In this document: positions 1-7,698 of the stretch, in pieces
Position numbering within the stretch: position 1 is the first letter of the stretch
Layout: every line of letters starts with the position of its first letter
Origin: Bog-756 sp963699345
GTDB lineage: Bacteria > Actinomycetota > Acidimicrobiia > Acidimicrobiales > RAAP-2
Assembly: GCA_963699345.1 (NCBI GenBank)
Contig: CAVOTL010000005.1
Span: 372,001 to 436,000 of the forward strand
Direction: 5' to 3'
Length of the DNA: 64,000 nt
Made by a program: the position numbers and the translations under genes
Notes under the pieces: generated by a model
Database searches by the model: none
The model's input: the letters and a program-made list of their open reading frames with translations, nothing else
What the model was told of the DNA's origin: nothing

Positions 1-2
1 CC

Positions 3-803
3 CGCCTGGCCGCGGCGGTGGCGTCCCTGGCCCGTCCGGAGTCCGCCGGTTGGATCCACGTCACCTCCACCCTTCCCCGGGGCTCCGGGTTGTCGTCCAG
101 CGCGGCCATGGCGGTGGCCCTCGCCCAGGCGTTCGGGGTCGACGGTCCGGCGCTCGTCGTCGCCCGCCTGTGCCAGGCCGCCGAACACCGCACCGGTGTC
201 CCCGTCGGGATCATGGACCCGCTGGTGTGCGCCGGCGCCCGGGCCGGCCACGCCCTGTGGATCGACACGGCCACCGACACCACCCGCCAGGTGCCCGTGC
301 CCGGGGGGGCCGAGTTCACCGTGATCGACTCGGGTCAGCGGCGCGACCTGCGGACGTCGGCCTACGCCCTCCGGGTGGCCGAGTGCGAAGCCGCGGCCGC
401 CGTCGTCGGACCTCTCGGTCTGGCGGGTCCCGACGACCTCGTGGGCCTGCGTGATCCGCGGCTGCGGCGCCGGGCCCGTCACGTGGTGGGCGAGTGCGCC
501 CGAGTCGACCGGGTGGCCGCCGCCCTGGCCGACGGCGATCTGACGACCGTCGGAGCCTGCATGGACGCCAGCCACGTCAGTCTGGCCACCGACTTCGACG
601 CCTCGACGCCGGAGGTCGACGCCCTGGTGGCCGCCGTCCGGGCCCGCCCCGGCGTACTCGGCGCCCGCATGACGGGGGCGGGCTGGGGCGGGTGTCTGGT
701 CGCCCTGGCCGAGCCCGGGGCGCTCGATCCGTCGGATCTGGGCGCGCCCGCCTGGCGGGTGGCACCGGTCGACGGCACCGTGGCCCGTCGGGCGGTGGCG
801 TGA
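3..803 (+). CDS. galK: Galactokinase, C-terminal part (runs off window start)
   Basis: Galactokinase phosphorylates galactose at C1 in the Leloir pathway; it is a cytosolic GHMP-fold kinase. The frame is open to the first base, so the N-terminus with the galactokinase signature lies outside the window. Visible are the GHMP ATP-binding loop LPRGSGLSSSAAM, the substrate segment GIMDPLVCAGARAGHALWID, the conserved IDSGQRRDLRTSAYALRVAEC, and the C-terminal glycine motif MTGAGWGGCLVAL. The order and spacing fit GalK better than mevalonate or homoserine kinases. No neighbour in the window belongs to galactose metabolism. Confidence 0.85.
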   Translation, partial: RLAAAVASLARPESAGWIHVTSTLPRGSGLSSSAAMAVALAQAFGVDGPALVVARLCQAAEHRTGVPVGIMDPLVCAGARAGHALWIDTATDTTRQVPVPGGAEFTVIDSGQRRDLRTSAYALRVAECEAAAAVVGPLGLAGPDDLVGLRDPRLRRRARHVVGECARVDRVAAALADGDLTTVGACMDASHVSLATDFDASTPEVDALVAAVRARPGVLGARMTGAGWGGCLVALAEPGALDPSDLGAPAWRVAPVDGTVARRAVA

Positions 804-851
804 CCCTTGCAACCCCGGCGACCGCCGACCGCGCCGCGGCGGCGGTCGGCG

Positions 852-1271
852 TCAGCTGGCCCGGCGGTGGCGGTGGAAGAACCCCCGCGGGACCTTGCCG
901 GCCACCAGGGCGGGGTCGTCGACCGCGGCCGGATCCAGCGCCGCCCGGCTGCAGGCCGAGCACACCCGCACACCGTCGACCATGCGGGTCAGCTTCACGC
1001 TCTCGCACACCTGGCACTTGCGGCCGACGAACACCTCGGCCGAGCGGTACGGCCGGTCCGCCGTCAGTGCCGCCAGGCGCTCCTGGACGTCCTGTCGCAA
1101 GACGAAGCTGCCGTCGTCCGCCCGCTGGACGAGATCGAAGGCGATGAGTTCGTGGAGCAGCGGGACCATCTGGTCGAGCCGCCGTTTGGGATCGTCGTAG
1201 GGCTGTTGGGACCGCATGGCCCACTCCACACCCGGATCGCCGATCGCCCGCACTCCTGCCACATCCACCAT
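852..1271 (-). CDS. Small zinc-ribbon-like protein, function unknown
   Basis: A 139-residue protein I do not recognise. The C-terminal half has a CxxC...CxxC arrangement (CQVCESVKLTRM, then CSACS), typical of a zinc ribbon. The N-terminal half is helical and contains a DDPKRRLDQMVPLLHEL segment. I chose the ATG at 1271 (MVDVAGV) over an open extension further upstream because AAGGAG sits about 7 nt before it. The protein ends FFHRHRRAS, a basic tail. It is convergent with the galactokinase gene, 48 bp away. A nucleic-acid or protein-interaction role is possible but not shown. Confidence 0.6.
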   Translation of the reverse strand: MVDVAGVRAIGDPGVEWAMRSQQPYDDPKRRLDQMVPLLHELIAFDLVQRADDGSFVLRQDVQERLAALTADRPYRSAEVFVGRKCQVCESVKLTRMVDGVRVCSACSRAALDPAAVDDPALVAGKVPRGFFHRHRRAS

Positions 1272-1472
1272 CCGACACTCCTTCCACTCCGACCGTGTCC
1301 GTGGCTGTCGGTCACGGTCGTCGACCCCTCGATTGCCCATAGTGACGGATGGAGGTTTGCCATACAAGAGCAGGTTGCCCCCTTTTTTGCTCACGGGTGC
1401 CTTTTTCCTCCCGGAGCGGCCCGGCGACGGTCGCCTCGTGCCGTTTCGTGCCCTGACGCGCCGGTCACACCC

Positions 1473-1976
1473 TCAGGCCCACCGCCCGCCGGGCGGTGGC
1501 GCGGGCGGCGGACCGAGCCGGCGGGTGATGACCCGGGCCAGCACCGTCGGTTTGCGGACGTCCTCGATCCGGTGGAGCACGCCCTGGCCCCACACGGCGA
1601 CGTCGATGCTGCCGGTACCCACGATCCGCCGGAGCAGGCTCTGGACCACCGACACCCGCTCGATCGAGTCGAGGGGGATCTCCATCCGGTTCCCACTGGC
1701 CGCTCCCCACTGGTCGACCAGCCGGAGCGAGGTGAGCAGCAACCACGACCGTCGCCACCGGACGACCCGGACGGCCAGCCACAGGCAGGGCACGGCGACC
1801 ACGGCGCCCTCCACCCAGTGGAGGGCGACCGAGGTGTGGGGGATGGTCACGTCCAGGGTCACACCGGCGGCGACGGCGGCCAGGGAGATCAGAAGGGGGC
1901 CGGTCAGGAACGACCAGTGTGGCCGGATGTCGACCAGGATCTCCTCGCCCGGCAACAGCGGGGGGCGGGCGGGCAC
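1473..1976 (-). CDS. Membrane protein with bacterial PH (bPH2/YdbS-like) domain
   Basis: A 167-residue predicted membrane protein. It begins with the LLPGEEILVDIRPHW segment typical of YdbS/YdbT-like bacterial pleckstrin-homology proteins. Two hydrophobic segments follow (about residues 24-40 and 56-72), then a beta-rich domain with LTSLRLVDQ, IPLDSIERVSV and GTGSIDVAVWGQG. The family is widespread in actinobacteria and its biochemical role is poorly defined. The GTG start at 1976 is the first in-frame start after a TGA. A leaderless-type promoter lies just upstream with its own 13-codon frame (see 1980-2021). Divergent from the helicase gene. Confidence 0.75.
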   Translation of the reverse strand: MPARPPLLPGEEILVDIRPHWSFLTGPLLISLAAVAAGVTLDVTIPHTSVALHWVEGAVVAVPCLWLAVRVVRWRRSWLLLTSLRLVDQWGAASGNRMEIPLDSIERVSVVQSLLRRIVGTGSIDVAVWGQGVLHRIEDVRKPTVLARVITRRLGPPPAPPPGGRWA

Positions 1977-1979
1977 CCG

Positions 1980-2021
1980 TCAGTCCGGCACGGGAGCGGG
2001 ATCGGGCGGGCGACCGGGCAT
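1980..2021 (-). other. 13-codon in-frame upstream ORF of the PH-domain gene
   Basis: The minus strand has a -10 box TAGATT (2033-2028) six bases before an ATG at 2021. That ATG opens a 13-codon frame (MPGRPPDPAPVPD) ending in TGA at 1980, in the same frame as the PH-domain gene, whose GTG follows one codon later. Either this is a leaderless upstream ORF with reinitiation, or the gene really starts at 2021 and carries a premature stop. Confidence 0.35.
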
Positions 2022-2073
2022 CGGTCCAATCTACCGAGGTCGTCGGCCGTTCCCCGGTGCGACACCCCACCGA

Positions 2074-2079
2074 TAGCCT
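2074..2079 (+). promoter_or_regulatory. -10 box of leaderless promoter for the helicase gene
   Basis: TAGCCT ends 8 nt before the GTG start at 2088. No Shine-Dalgarno sequence is visible, so the mRNA probably begins at or near the start codon. This box is back to back with the minus-strand box at 2033-2028. Confidence 0.45.
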
Positions 2080-2087
2080 CGGCCCCC

Positions 2088-3704
2088 GTGGAATCCACCG
2101 TGCCGACTTCCCCACCGGGTTCCGGTGACCGCTTCGAGCGGGCGTGCGCCGATCTCACCGCGGCCCAGCACCGAGCGGTGGCGTCGACGGCCGACGCGGT
2201 GTGCATCCTGGCCGGTGCCGGCTCGGGCAAGACGCGGGTCCTGACCCTGCGGGTGGCCCGCCGCATCCTCGACGGCTCGGCCGAGGCCGACCACACCGTC
2301 GTGTGCACGTTCACCCGTAAAGCCGCCCACGAGCTGCGCGACCGTCTCGGGCGTTACGGCGTTCCCGTCTCGACCCCGGGGGGCTCCGGCGGAGTCCCGA
2401 CGCCCGGGGTCCGCGCCGGCACCCTCCACCAGCTCGCCCTCACGCTGCTCCGGCGACGGGCGGCCGACGACGGACGTCCCCCACCCGCCCTGGTCGACCA
2501 CCGGCGGCGGGTCCTGGCCGAACTGGGCGTGGACCGGGCCACGGCGGCGGCCGCCGACACCGAGATCGGTTGGGCCAAGGCCCGATGCCTCAGCTCCGGG
2601 CGGTACGCGGAGGCGGCGGCCCACCGGCGGTCGGCGCTGCCCCCCGACCGGGTGGCCGAGCTCTACACCGCCTACGAGGCCCTCCTCGGTCGACGCGGTC
2701 TCCTCGACCTCGACGACGTGCTCCTGCGGGCGGCCGACCTCCTGGCCGACGATCCGACCGCCGCCGAACTCGCCCACTGGCGCTACCGCCACGTGGCCGT
2801 CGACGAATTCCAGGATGTGAACCCCGCCCAGTTCCGCCTGATCGAGACCCTGCTCGGCACCCGGGTCGACCTGTGCGCGGTAGGCGACCCGAACCAGGCC
2901 ATCTACGGATGGAACGGAGCCGACCCGGGGCTCCTGGCCTCCCTCCCCGACCGGGTGGCGGGGCTCGAGGTGATCCACCTCGACGACAACCACCGCTGCA
3001 CCCCCCAGGTGGTGGCGGCCGCGGCGGCGGCCCTGGGGCCGGTGGCCGTCACCCCACCCCGATCGGCCGCTCCGGACGGACCGACGCCGACCGTCACCGC
3101 CTTCGCCGACGACCGGGCGGAGGCCGAGGCCGTGGCGGCCAGGATCCTGGAGCGCGCCGAGGCCGGCATGCGCTGGTCCGACCAGGCCGTGCTGGCCCGC
3201 ACCCACGACCTGCTCGCCGGCGTCCGGCGGGCGCTGGACGACGCCGGGATCCCCTGCCGGATCGCCCCTGCGCCCGAGTCGGCCGAGACCGAGGCGCCCG
3301 CGCCGGCCACCGGTCGGGCCGCGGCCCGCCTGTCGTCGTCGGGCCGACGCGACCCCGGGGGCGGCGTGGAGCTGGCCACCTTCCACCGGGCCAAGGGGCT
3401 CGAGTGGGAGGCGGTGTCGGTGGTCGGCCTGGAGGAGGGCAACGTGCCCATCGTCCACGCCGTCGACCCCGCGGCGGTGGCCGAGGAGCGCCGGCTGCTC
3501 TACGTGGCCCTCACCCGGGCGGCCCGGGTCCTCGAGTGTTCGTGGGCCCGGTCGCGGTCCATGGGCGGTGGGCGACCGATGGAGCGGCGGCCGTCACCGT
3601 GGCTGGCCGACCTGTCCGACACCGCCGTCGAGGGCACCGACCGACCCACCCCCCGGGCCGCGGCCGACCGCTTCGCCGAACTGCGGGCCAACCTGCGGGG
3701 CTGA
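2088..3704 (+). CDS. UvrD/PcrA-like superfamily 1 DNA helicase (short form)
   Basis: ATP-dependent 3'-5' DNA helicase of the UvrD/Rep class, acting in repair or replication restart. In the 538 residues are Walker A (AGAGSGKTR, about 42-50), motif Ia (CTFTRKAAHEL), Walker B with VAVDEFQDVNPAQ, motif III (AVGDPNQAIYGWNGA), motif IV-like NHRCTPQVV, motif V (TFHRAKGLEWEAVSVVGLEEG) and motif VI (RRLLYVALTRAA). It is shorter than the usual 700 or so residues because the 2B region is reduced, and no C-terminal HRDC domain is seen; it resembles actinobacterial UvrD2 without its tail. The GTG at 2088 was chosen from the leaderless promoter; GTG 2100 is an alternative. Confidence 0.85.
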   Translation: MESTVPTSPPGSGDRFERACADLTAAQHRAVASTADAVCILAGAGSGKTRVLTLRVARRILDGSAEADHTVVCTFTRKAAHELRDRLGRYGVPVSTPGGSGGVPTPGVRAGTLHQLALTLLRRRAADDGRPPPALVDHRRRVLAELGVDRATAAAADTEIGWAKARCLSSGRYAEAAAHRRSALPPDRVAELYTAYEALLGRRGLLDLDDVLLRAADLLADDPTAAELAHWRYRHVAVDEFQDVNPAQFRLIETLLGTRVDLCAVGDPNQAIYGWNGADPGLLASLPDRVAGLEVIHLDDNHRCTPQVVAAAAAALGPVAVTPPRSAAPDGPTPTVTAFADDRAEAEAVAARILERAEAGMRWSDQAVLARTHDLLAGVRRALDDAGIPCRIAPAPESAETEAPAPATGRAAARLSSSGRRDPGGGVELATFHRAKGLEWEAVSVVGLEEGNVPIVHAVDPAAVAEERRLLYVALTRAARVLECSWARSRSMGGGRPMERRPSPWLADLSDTAVEGTDRPTPRAAADRFAELRANLRG

Positions 3705-3728
3705 CCCCTCCGGCGGGCGGGGCCGATG

Positions 3729-4503
3729 TCAGCCGGGTGACGTGTCGATGAAGACCGGTGTGTGGTCCGAGGGCTTCTCCCCCTTGCGGGCCTGCCGGTC
3801 GATGAGCGCGAACGTGGTGTTCCGCGCCAGGACCTCGGTCACCAGGATCAGGTCGATCCGCATGCCCCGGTGGCGGTGGAACGAGCCGCCGCGGTAGTCC
3901 CACCAGCTGAAGAGCTCGTCGTCGTGATAGCGCCGGCGGAAGACGTCGACCAGGCCCCACGACTCGAGGGCGGCCAGAGCGGCGCGTTCGGGCGGGCTCA
4001 CGTGGGTCATCCCTTCGAACTGCGACGGATCCCACACGTCGCGATCTTCCGGCGCCACGTTGAAATCGCCGCACACCGCCAACGGTCGGTCGGGGGTCGT
4101 CGACTCGTCGAGCAGGTCCCGCAGGCGCGCCAGCCACGCCAGCTTGGCCGGGTAGTGCGGGTCGTCGAGGGCACGTCCGTTCGGGACGTAGACCGACAGC
4201 ACCCGCACGCCCCCGCAGTCGGCGGCGATCGAGCCGCGTCCCCTCGTCGTCGTCGGTCGAACCGAGCCCGGTCGACACGTCGGTCAGCCCGACCCGGCTC
4301 AGGATGGCCACCCCGTTCCACCGCCCGTCGCCGTGGTGGGCCGACTCGTAGCCGAGGCCGGCGAAGGCCCCGTGGGGGAACGCGGCGTCGGACTGCTTGG
4401 TCTCCTGCAGGCACAGCACATCGGGGCGGGCGTAGGCGATCCACTCCTCCACCCGGGGCAGGCGGGCGGTCAGCGAATTGACGTTCCAGGTGGCGATTCG
4501 CAC
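3729..4503 (-). pseudogene. xth: Exodeoxyribonuclease III, frameshifted
   Basis: Exonuclease III/AP endonuclease of base-excision repair. The first frame gives MRIATWNVNSLTARL, the metal-binding LQETK and NGVAILSR. The second frame gives VLSVYVPNGR, CGDFNVAPEDRDVWD, the RMRIDLILVT-type segment and the catalytic PSDHTPV. Both halves are complete and conserved but in different frames. Removing one G from the GGGG run at 4243-4240 (minus strand) joins them as DDDEGRGSIAADCGG. A one-base insertion in a homopolymer of an otherwise intact housekeeping gene suggests sequencing error rather than decay. The start is GTG 4503. Convergent with the helicase gene. Confidence 0.85.
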
Positions 4504-4509
4504 CGGAGG

Positions 4510-4941
4510 TCAGTCCCCCGCCGGTTCCGCGTCGACGAGGACGAAGAGGAGTTCGGCCTCGCAGGCCAGCTCGCCTCCGACCGTGGCCCGCCCGGATCCC
4601 TTGCCGGCCCGGGCCGACATCCGGCCGAGTGTCACCTCCAGCTCCAGCAGATCGCCGGGGACGACCTGGCGACGGAACCGGGCCCGCTCGATCCCCCCGA
4701 ACAACGGGAGCTTGCCGGACACCGACGGGTCGGCCAGCACCGCGCAGGCCCCGAGTTGGGCGAGCGACTCCACCATCAGGACCCCGGGGAGGGTGGGACG
4801 CCCCGGGAAGTGTCCGGCGAAGAACGCCTCGTCGCCGGTCAGCTGCCACGCCCCGGTGGCCGACCGACCCGCATCGACGGAGCGGAGCTCGGTGACGAAG
4901 AGGAAGGGGTCGCGATGGGGCAGGTAGTCGTCGGCTCGCAC
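4510..4941 (-). CDS. FabZ-like 3-hydroxyacyl-ACP dehydratase
   Basis: A 143-residue hotdog-fold dehydratase of the FabZ/FabA type, which removes water from 3-hydroxyacyl thioesters in fatty-acid synthesis. It has the N-terminal LPHRDPFLFV block and the active-site loop GHFPGRPTLPGVLMVESLAQ, which carries the catalytic His and the Glu on the central helix. Length and motif order match FabZ. GTG at 4941 starts the frame with no clear ribosome-binding site. It lies 6 bp upstream of xth on the same strand, so the two may be co-transcribed. No other fatty-acid synthesis gene is adjacent, so its acyl substrate is open. Confidence 0.8.
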   Translation of the reverse strand: MRADDYLPHRDPFLFVTELRSVDAGRSATGAWQLTGDEAFFAGHFPGRPTLPGVLMVESLAQLGACAVLADPSVSGKLPLFGGIERARFRRQVVPGDLLELEVTLGRMSARAGKGSGRATVGGELACEAELLFVLVDAEPAGD

Positions 4942-4983
4942 GGCACTGGAGGTTACCGGGCCGCCACTCCCCGGCGGCGCCGA

Positions 4984-6228
4984 TCAGGCGGTGGCGCTGT
5001 CGCCGATCCCCGGGAGCGTCAGCTCCGCCCGGCGACGGGGGGCATCGAGGGACACGAGCTCGAAGGTGCGGGTCTCGCCCTTGGCGAGGACGGAGCGGGC
5101 CCGGGCCGGGGGTGGGTCGCCGAGTCCCCGCAGTGGCACGTGGCAGAGCATCCCGCCCACGTCGATGTGCGCCCCATGGGACGTGAAGGACACCACTTCG
5201 CCTTCCATCGTCGAGCCAATCGGGTGGTCGGCCACGAACGTGATGAACGTCATCGGGTCGTTCAGGGCCTCGCCCGACCCGACTCGGGGGCGTCCTTCCG
5301 CCGGGGCCGGGTCGACGGCCGGGGTCGCCGCCGCCTTGGTGGCTTTGCCGGCCTTCTTGGCCGGCGCCGCCTTGGTGGTGGCCTTGGCCGCCTTCGTGGC
5401 CTTGGTGGCCTTCGTGGCCTTCTTGGCCGGCGCCGCCTTGGTCGCCGCCTTGGTGGCCTTGGTGGCCGTGGTGGCCTTGGCGGCCTTGGCGGCCTTCTTC
5501 GTGGCCTTGGTGGCCTTGGTGGCCTTGGTCGCCTTCCGCCCGTCCACCCCCTCGTAGGCGTCGTCGGCGTCCGCCGTGTCCGACACGACCGCCGACGCGG
5601 CGGGCACCTCGACGGGAGCGGCCGGCCCCTCGACGGGAGCCGCCTTCTTCGACGACCGTCGACGTCGGGACGGCGACGACGGCTCCGCCGCCCCGTCGGT
5701 CGCCGCCGGTCCGTCGGCACCACCGGGCGAGGTCGCCGCCTTGGCCTCCCGCTTGGACTGCGCGGTCACCGAACGGCTGCGGGGGCCCCGCACCGGCGTG
5801 CGGGGGGTGAACACCCAGCCCACGCCCGGCACGGGCTTGCCGCCGATCAGGCGACCGGCCTCGAACAGCCACGGACGCTCGGCGTGGAACTCCTGGAACG
5901 AGTCGTTGGAGAGCACCAGGGCGCCGGACTTCTCGGCGATGCGCAGGATGAAACCGTCACCCCGTCCGATGGCCCCGGCCGGCGGCGTCACCATCTCGCC
6001 GTGTTCGACGGCCTCCTCGAACTGGCGCACCTCCGACGGGTCGATCCGGTGCCCGAAGGAGGCGTCGACCACCACGGTCACGTCCTCCGCGGTGAACCCC
6101 TTGAATTCCTCCAGGAAGGTCTCGATCGCCTCGTTCAGTTGGGCCAGGCTCGGTAGGGTGCGACCCTCGGTTGCGATATTGGACCCGTCGACGACGATGC
6201 GCCGGCGGGCCGGGGTTTCAGATTCCAT
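4984..6228 (-). CDS. NYN/PIN-like ribonuclease fused by a Lys-Ala-Thr linker to an S1 domain
   Basis: A 414-residue protein in three parts. Residues about 10-140 resemble the Zc3h12a/NYN branch of PIN nucleases: IVVDGSNIA with the first Asp, VVVDASFGH, then GDGFILRIAEKSGALVLSNDSFQEFH with two further acidic sites. About 165-315 is low complexity, including a run of KAT/KAA/APAKK repeats like an H1 or HupB tail. The last 80 residues (MEGEVVSFTSHGAHIDVGGMLCHVPL) look like an S1/OB RNA-binding fold. This suggests a nucleic-acid-tethered endoribonuclease (inference). ATG 6228 (MESETP) is preferred; ATG 6249 (MVDWGQS) is possible. It is divergent from the peptidase gene. Confidence 0.7.
   Translation of the reverse strand: MESETPARRRIVVDGSNIATEGRTLPSLAQLNEAIETFLEEFKGFTAEDVTVVVDASFGHRIDPSEVRQFEEAVEHGEMVTPPAGAIGRGDGFILRIAEKSGALVLSNDSFQEFHAERPWLFEAGRLIGGKPVPGVGWVFTPRTPVRGPRSRSVTAQSKREAKAATSPGGADGPAATDGAAEPSSPSRRRRSSKKAAPVEGPAAPVEVPAASAVVSDTADADDAYEGVDGRKATKATKATKATKKAAKAAKATTATKATKAATKAAPAKKATKATKATKAAKATTKAAPAKKAGKATKAAATPAVDPAPAEGRPRVGSGEALNDPMTFITFVADHPIGSTMEGEVVSFTSHGAHIDVGGMLCHVPLRGLGDPPPARARSVLAKGETRTFELVSLDAPRRRAELTLPGIGDSATA
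5330..5537 (-). repeat. Imperfect Lys-Ala-Thr codon repeat inside the NYN-S1 gene
   Basis: Tandem copies of a roughly 9-base unit (AAG GCC ACC on the coding strand), with GCC GCC and CCG GCC AAG AAG variants, encode the KAT/KAA/APAKK linker. The repeat is coding and in frame throughout; such tracts can contract or expand by slippage. Confidence 0.85.
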
Positions 6229-6323
6229 AGATTGCCCCCAGTCAACCACCTGGTCGGTGCGGCTCCGACCATGCCCCCCGGTCCGGGCCGCCGGGACCAG
6301 GGGCGGGACGGCCGGGCCGGCCG

Positions 6324-6329
6324 TAGGAT
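6324..6329 (+). promoter_or_regulatory. -10 box of leaderless promoter, M20 peptidase gene
   Basis: TAGGAT is followed by 6 nt and then the GTG start at 6336; no Shine-Dalgarno sequence is present. Confidence 0.5.
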
Positions 6330-6335
6330 CGGGGC

Positions 6336-7682
6336 GTGACGACCGACATCCAGCGGGCCGACGAGACCACCGACCTCCTCCGGCACCTGATCCGGAACGG
6401 CTGCGTCAACGACGGCACCGCCGGCTCCGGCCAGGAGATCCGCAGTGCCGACCTCCTCCGGAACTACCTCGAGGGCACCGGAGCCGACCTCCAGGCCTAC
6501 GAACCGTCCCCCGGCCGCACCTCCCTCGTGGCGAAGCTGGCCGGCCGCGATCCCGGGGCACCCTCGTTGACGCTGCTCGGACACACCGACGTGGTGCCCG
6601 CCACCGCCGACGACTGGTCCCACGATCCCTTCGGCGGCGAGCTGATCGACGGCGTGGTGTGGGGTCGGGGTGCCATCGACATGCTCAACCTGACCTCGAC
6701 CATGGCCACCGCCTTCCGCCACCTGGCCCTCGACGGCTTCCGGCCCAGGGGCGACCTGACCTACATCGCCGTGGCCGACGAGGAGGCGCTCTCCACCTTC
6801 GGCGCCCGATGGCTGTGCGCCAACCACGGTGACGACATCCGCACCGACTACGTCATCACCGAGTCGGGCGGCTTCCCCATGATGGGCAGCGACGGACTCC
6901 CCCGACTGCCCGTCATCGTGGGGGAGAAAGGCGTCTTCTGGTGCGTTCTCACCGTCCGGGGCACCCCCGGCCACGCCAGCCAGCCCCTGCGCACCGACAA
7001 CGCCCTGGTCAAGGCGGCCGAGGTGGTGCGACGGATCGACGAGTACCAGCCGCGGGCCGAGCTGCACGAGGCGTGGGTGCGCTTCATCGACGGCCTCGGG
7101 TTCCCGCCCGAGCTGAGCGAGCCGCTGCTCGACCCCGACCGGATCGACCAGTTCTGCGACGACCTGCCCCTGTTGGGACTGGCCCGCCAGGCCCACGCCT
7201 GCACCCACACCACCATGGCCCCGACCATCGGGCACGGAGGCACCAAGGTCAACGTGATCCCCGACCGGGTCGACCTGACCGTCGACATCCGGGCCCTTCC
7301 CGGGTGGGACACCGGCGACGTCCGGGCCATGCTCGACGATGTACTCGGTGACCTGGCCGCCGACGTGGAGATCGACTTCCGGTCCGAGGAGCCGGCGTCC
7401 ACCTCCCCGGTCGACACGCCGCTGTGGGATGCGTTGCAGCGGGTCAGCCAGGGCTTCTACCCGGGGTCGACCACGGTCCCCTTCCTCACCGTGGGCGCCA
7501 CCGATGCCCGCTACACCCGGACGCTCGGCTCCGTCTCCTACGGCTTCGGCCTCCACAGCACGGCCATCGGCTTCGAGCAGTACGGGGCGATGTTCCACGG
7601 CATCGACGAGCGCGTCGACGTCGAGTCGCTCCGTCTGTCGACCGAGATGTGGATGTCCCTCGCCCGCGACTTCCTGGGCTAA
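6336..7682 (+). CDS. M20-family zinc metallopeptidase/deacylase
   Basis: A 448-residue cytosolic M20/M25/M40 hydrolase that removes N-acyl or C-terminal residues from peptides or acylated amino acids. Metal ligands are visible in LLGHTDVVPA, in WGRGAIDMLN, in the catalytic Glu pair ADEEALSTFG, and near the C-terminus in GLHSTAIGFEQYG. The dimerisation (lid) domain lies between, with VNVIPDRVDLTVDIRALPG. The family covers carboxypeptidase G2, DapE and ArgE types, and the substrate cannot be read from the sequence. Absence of arginine or lysine genes nearby argues against ArgE or DapE. GTG 6336 is supported by a leaderless promoter. Confidence 0.85.
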   Translation: MTTDIQRADETTDLLRHLIRNGCVNDGTAGSGQEIRSADLLRNYLEGTGADLQAYEPSPGRTSLVAKLAGRDPGAPSLTLLGHTDVVPATADDWSHDPFGGELIDGVVWGRGAIDMLNLTSTMATAFRHLALDGFRPRGDLTYIAVADEEALSTFGARWLCANHGDDIRTDYVITESGGFPMMGSDGLPRLPVIVGEKGVFWCVLTVRGTPGHASQPLRTDNALVKAAEVVRRIDEYQPRAELHEAWVRFIDGLGFPPELSEPLLDPDRIDQFCDDLPLLGLARQAHACTHTTMAPTIGHGGTKVNVIPDRVDLTVDIRALPGWDTGDVRAMLDDVLGDLAADVEIDFRSEEPASTSPVDTPLWDALQRVSQGFYPGSTTVPFLTVGATDARYTRTLGSVSYGFGLHSTAIGFEQYGAMFHGIDERVDVESLRLSTEMWMSLARDFLG

Positions 7683-7698
7683 CGGGACCCGGGCCCGG

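Noticed and set aside
1980..1982. Selenocysteine readthrough at the TGA before the PH-domain gene
   Set aside because: No selenocysteine insertion hairpin or selenoprotein family context is visible.
5330..5537. Regular repeats that might be a CRISPR or minisatellite array
   Set aside because: No spacers, period about 9 bases, and in frame as a Lys-Ala-Thr linker of a coding sequence.
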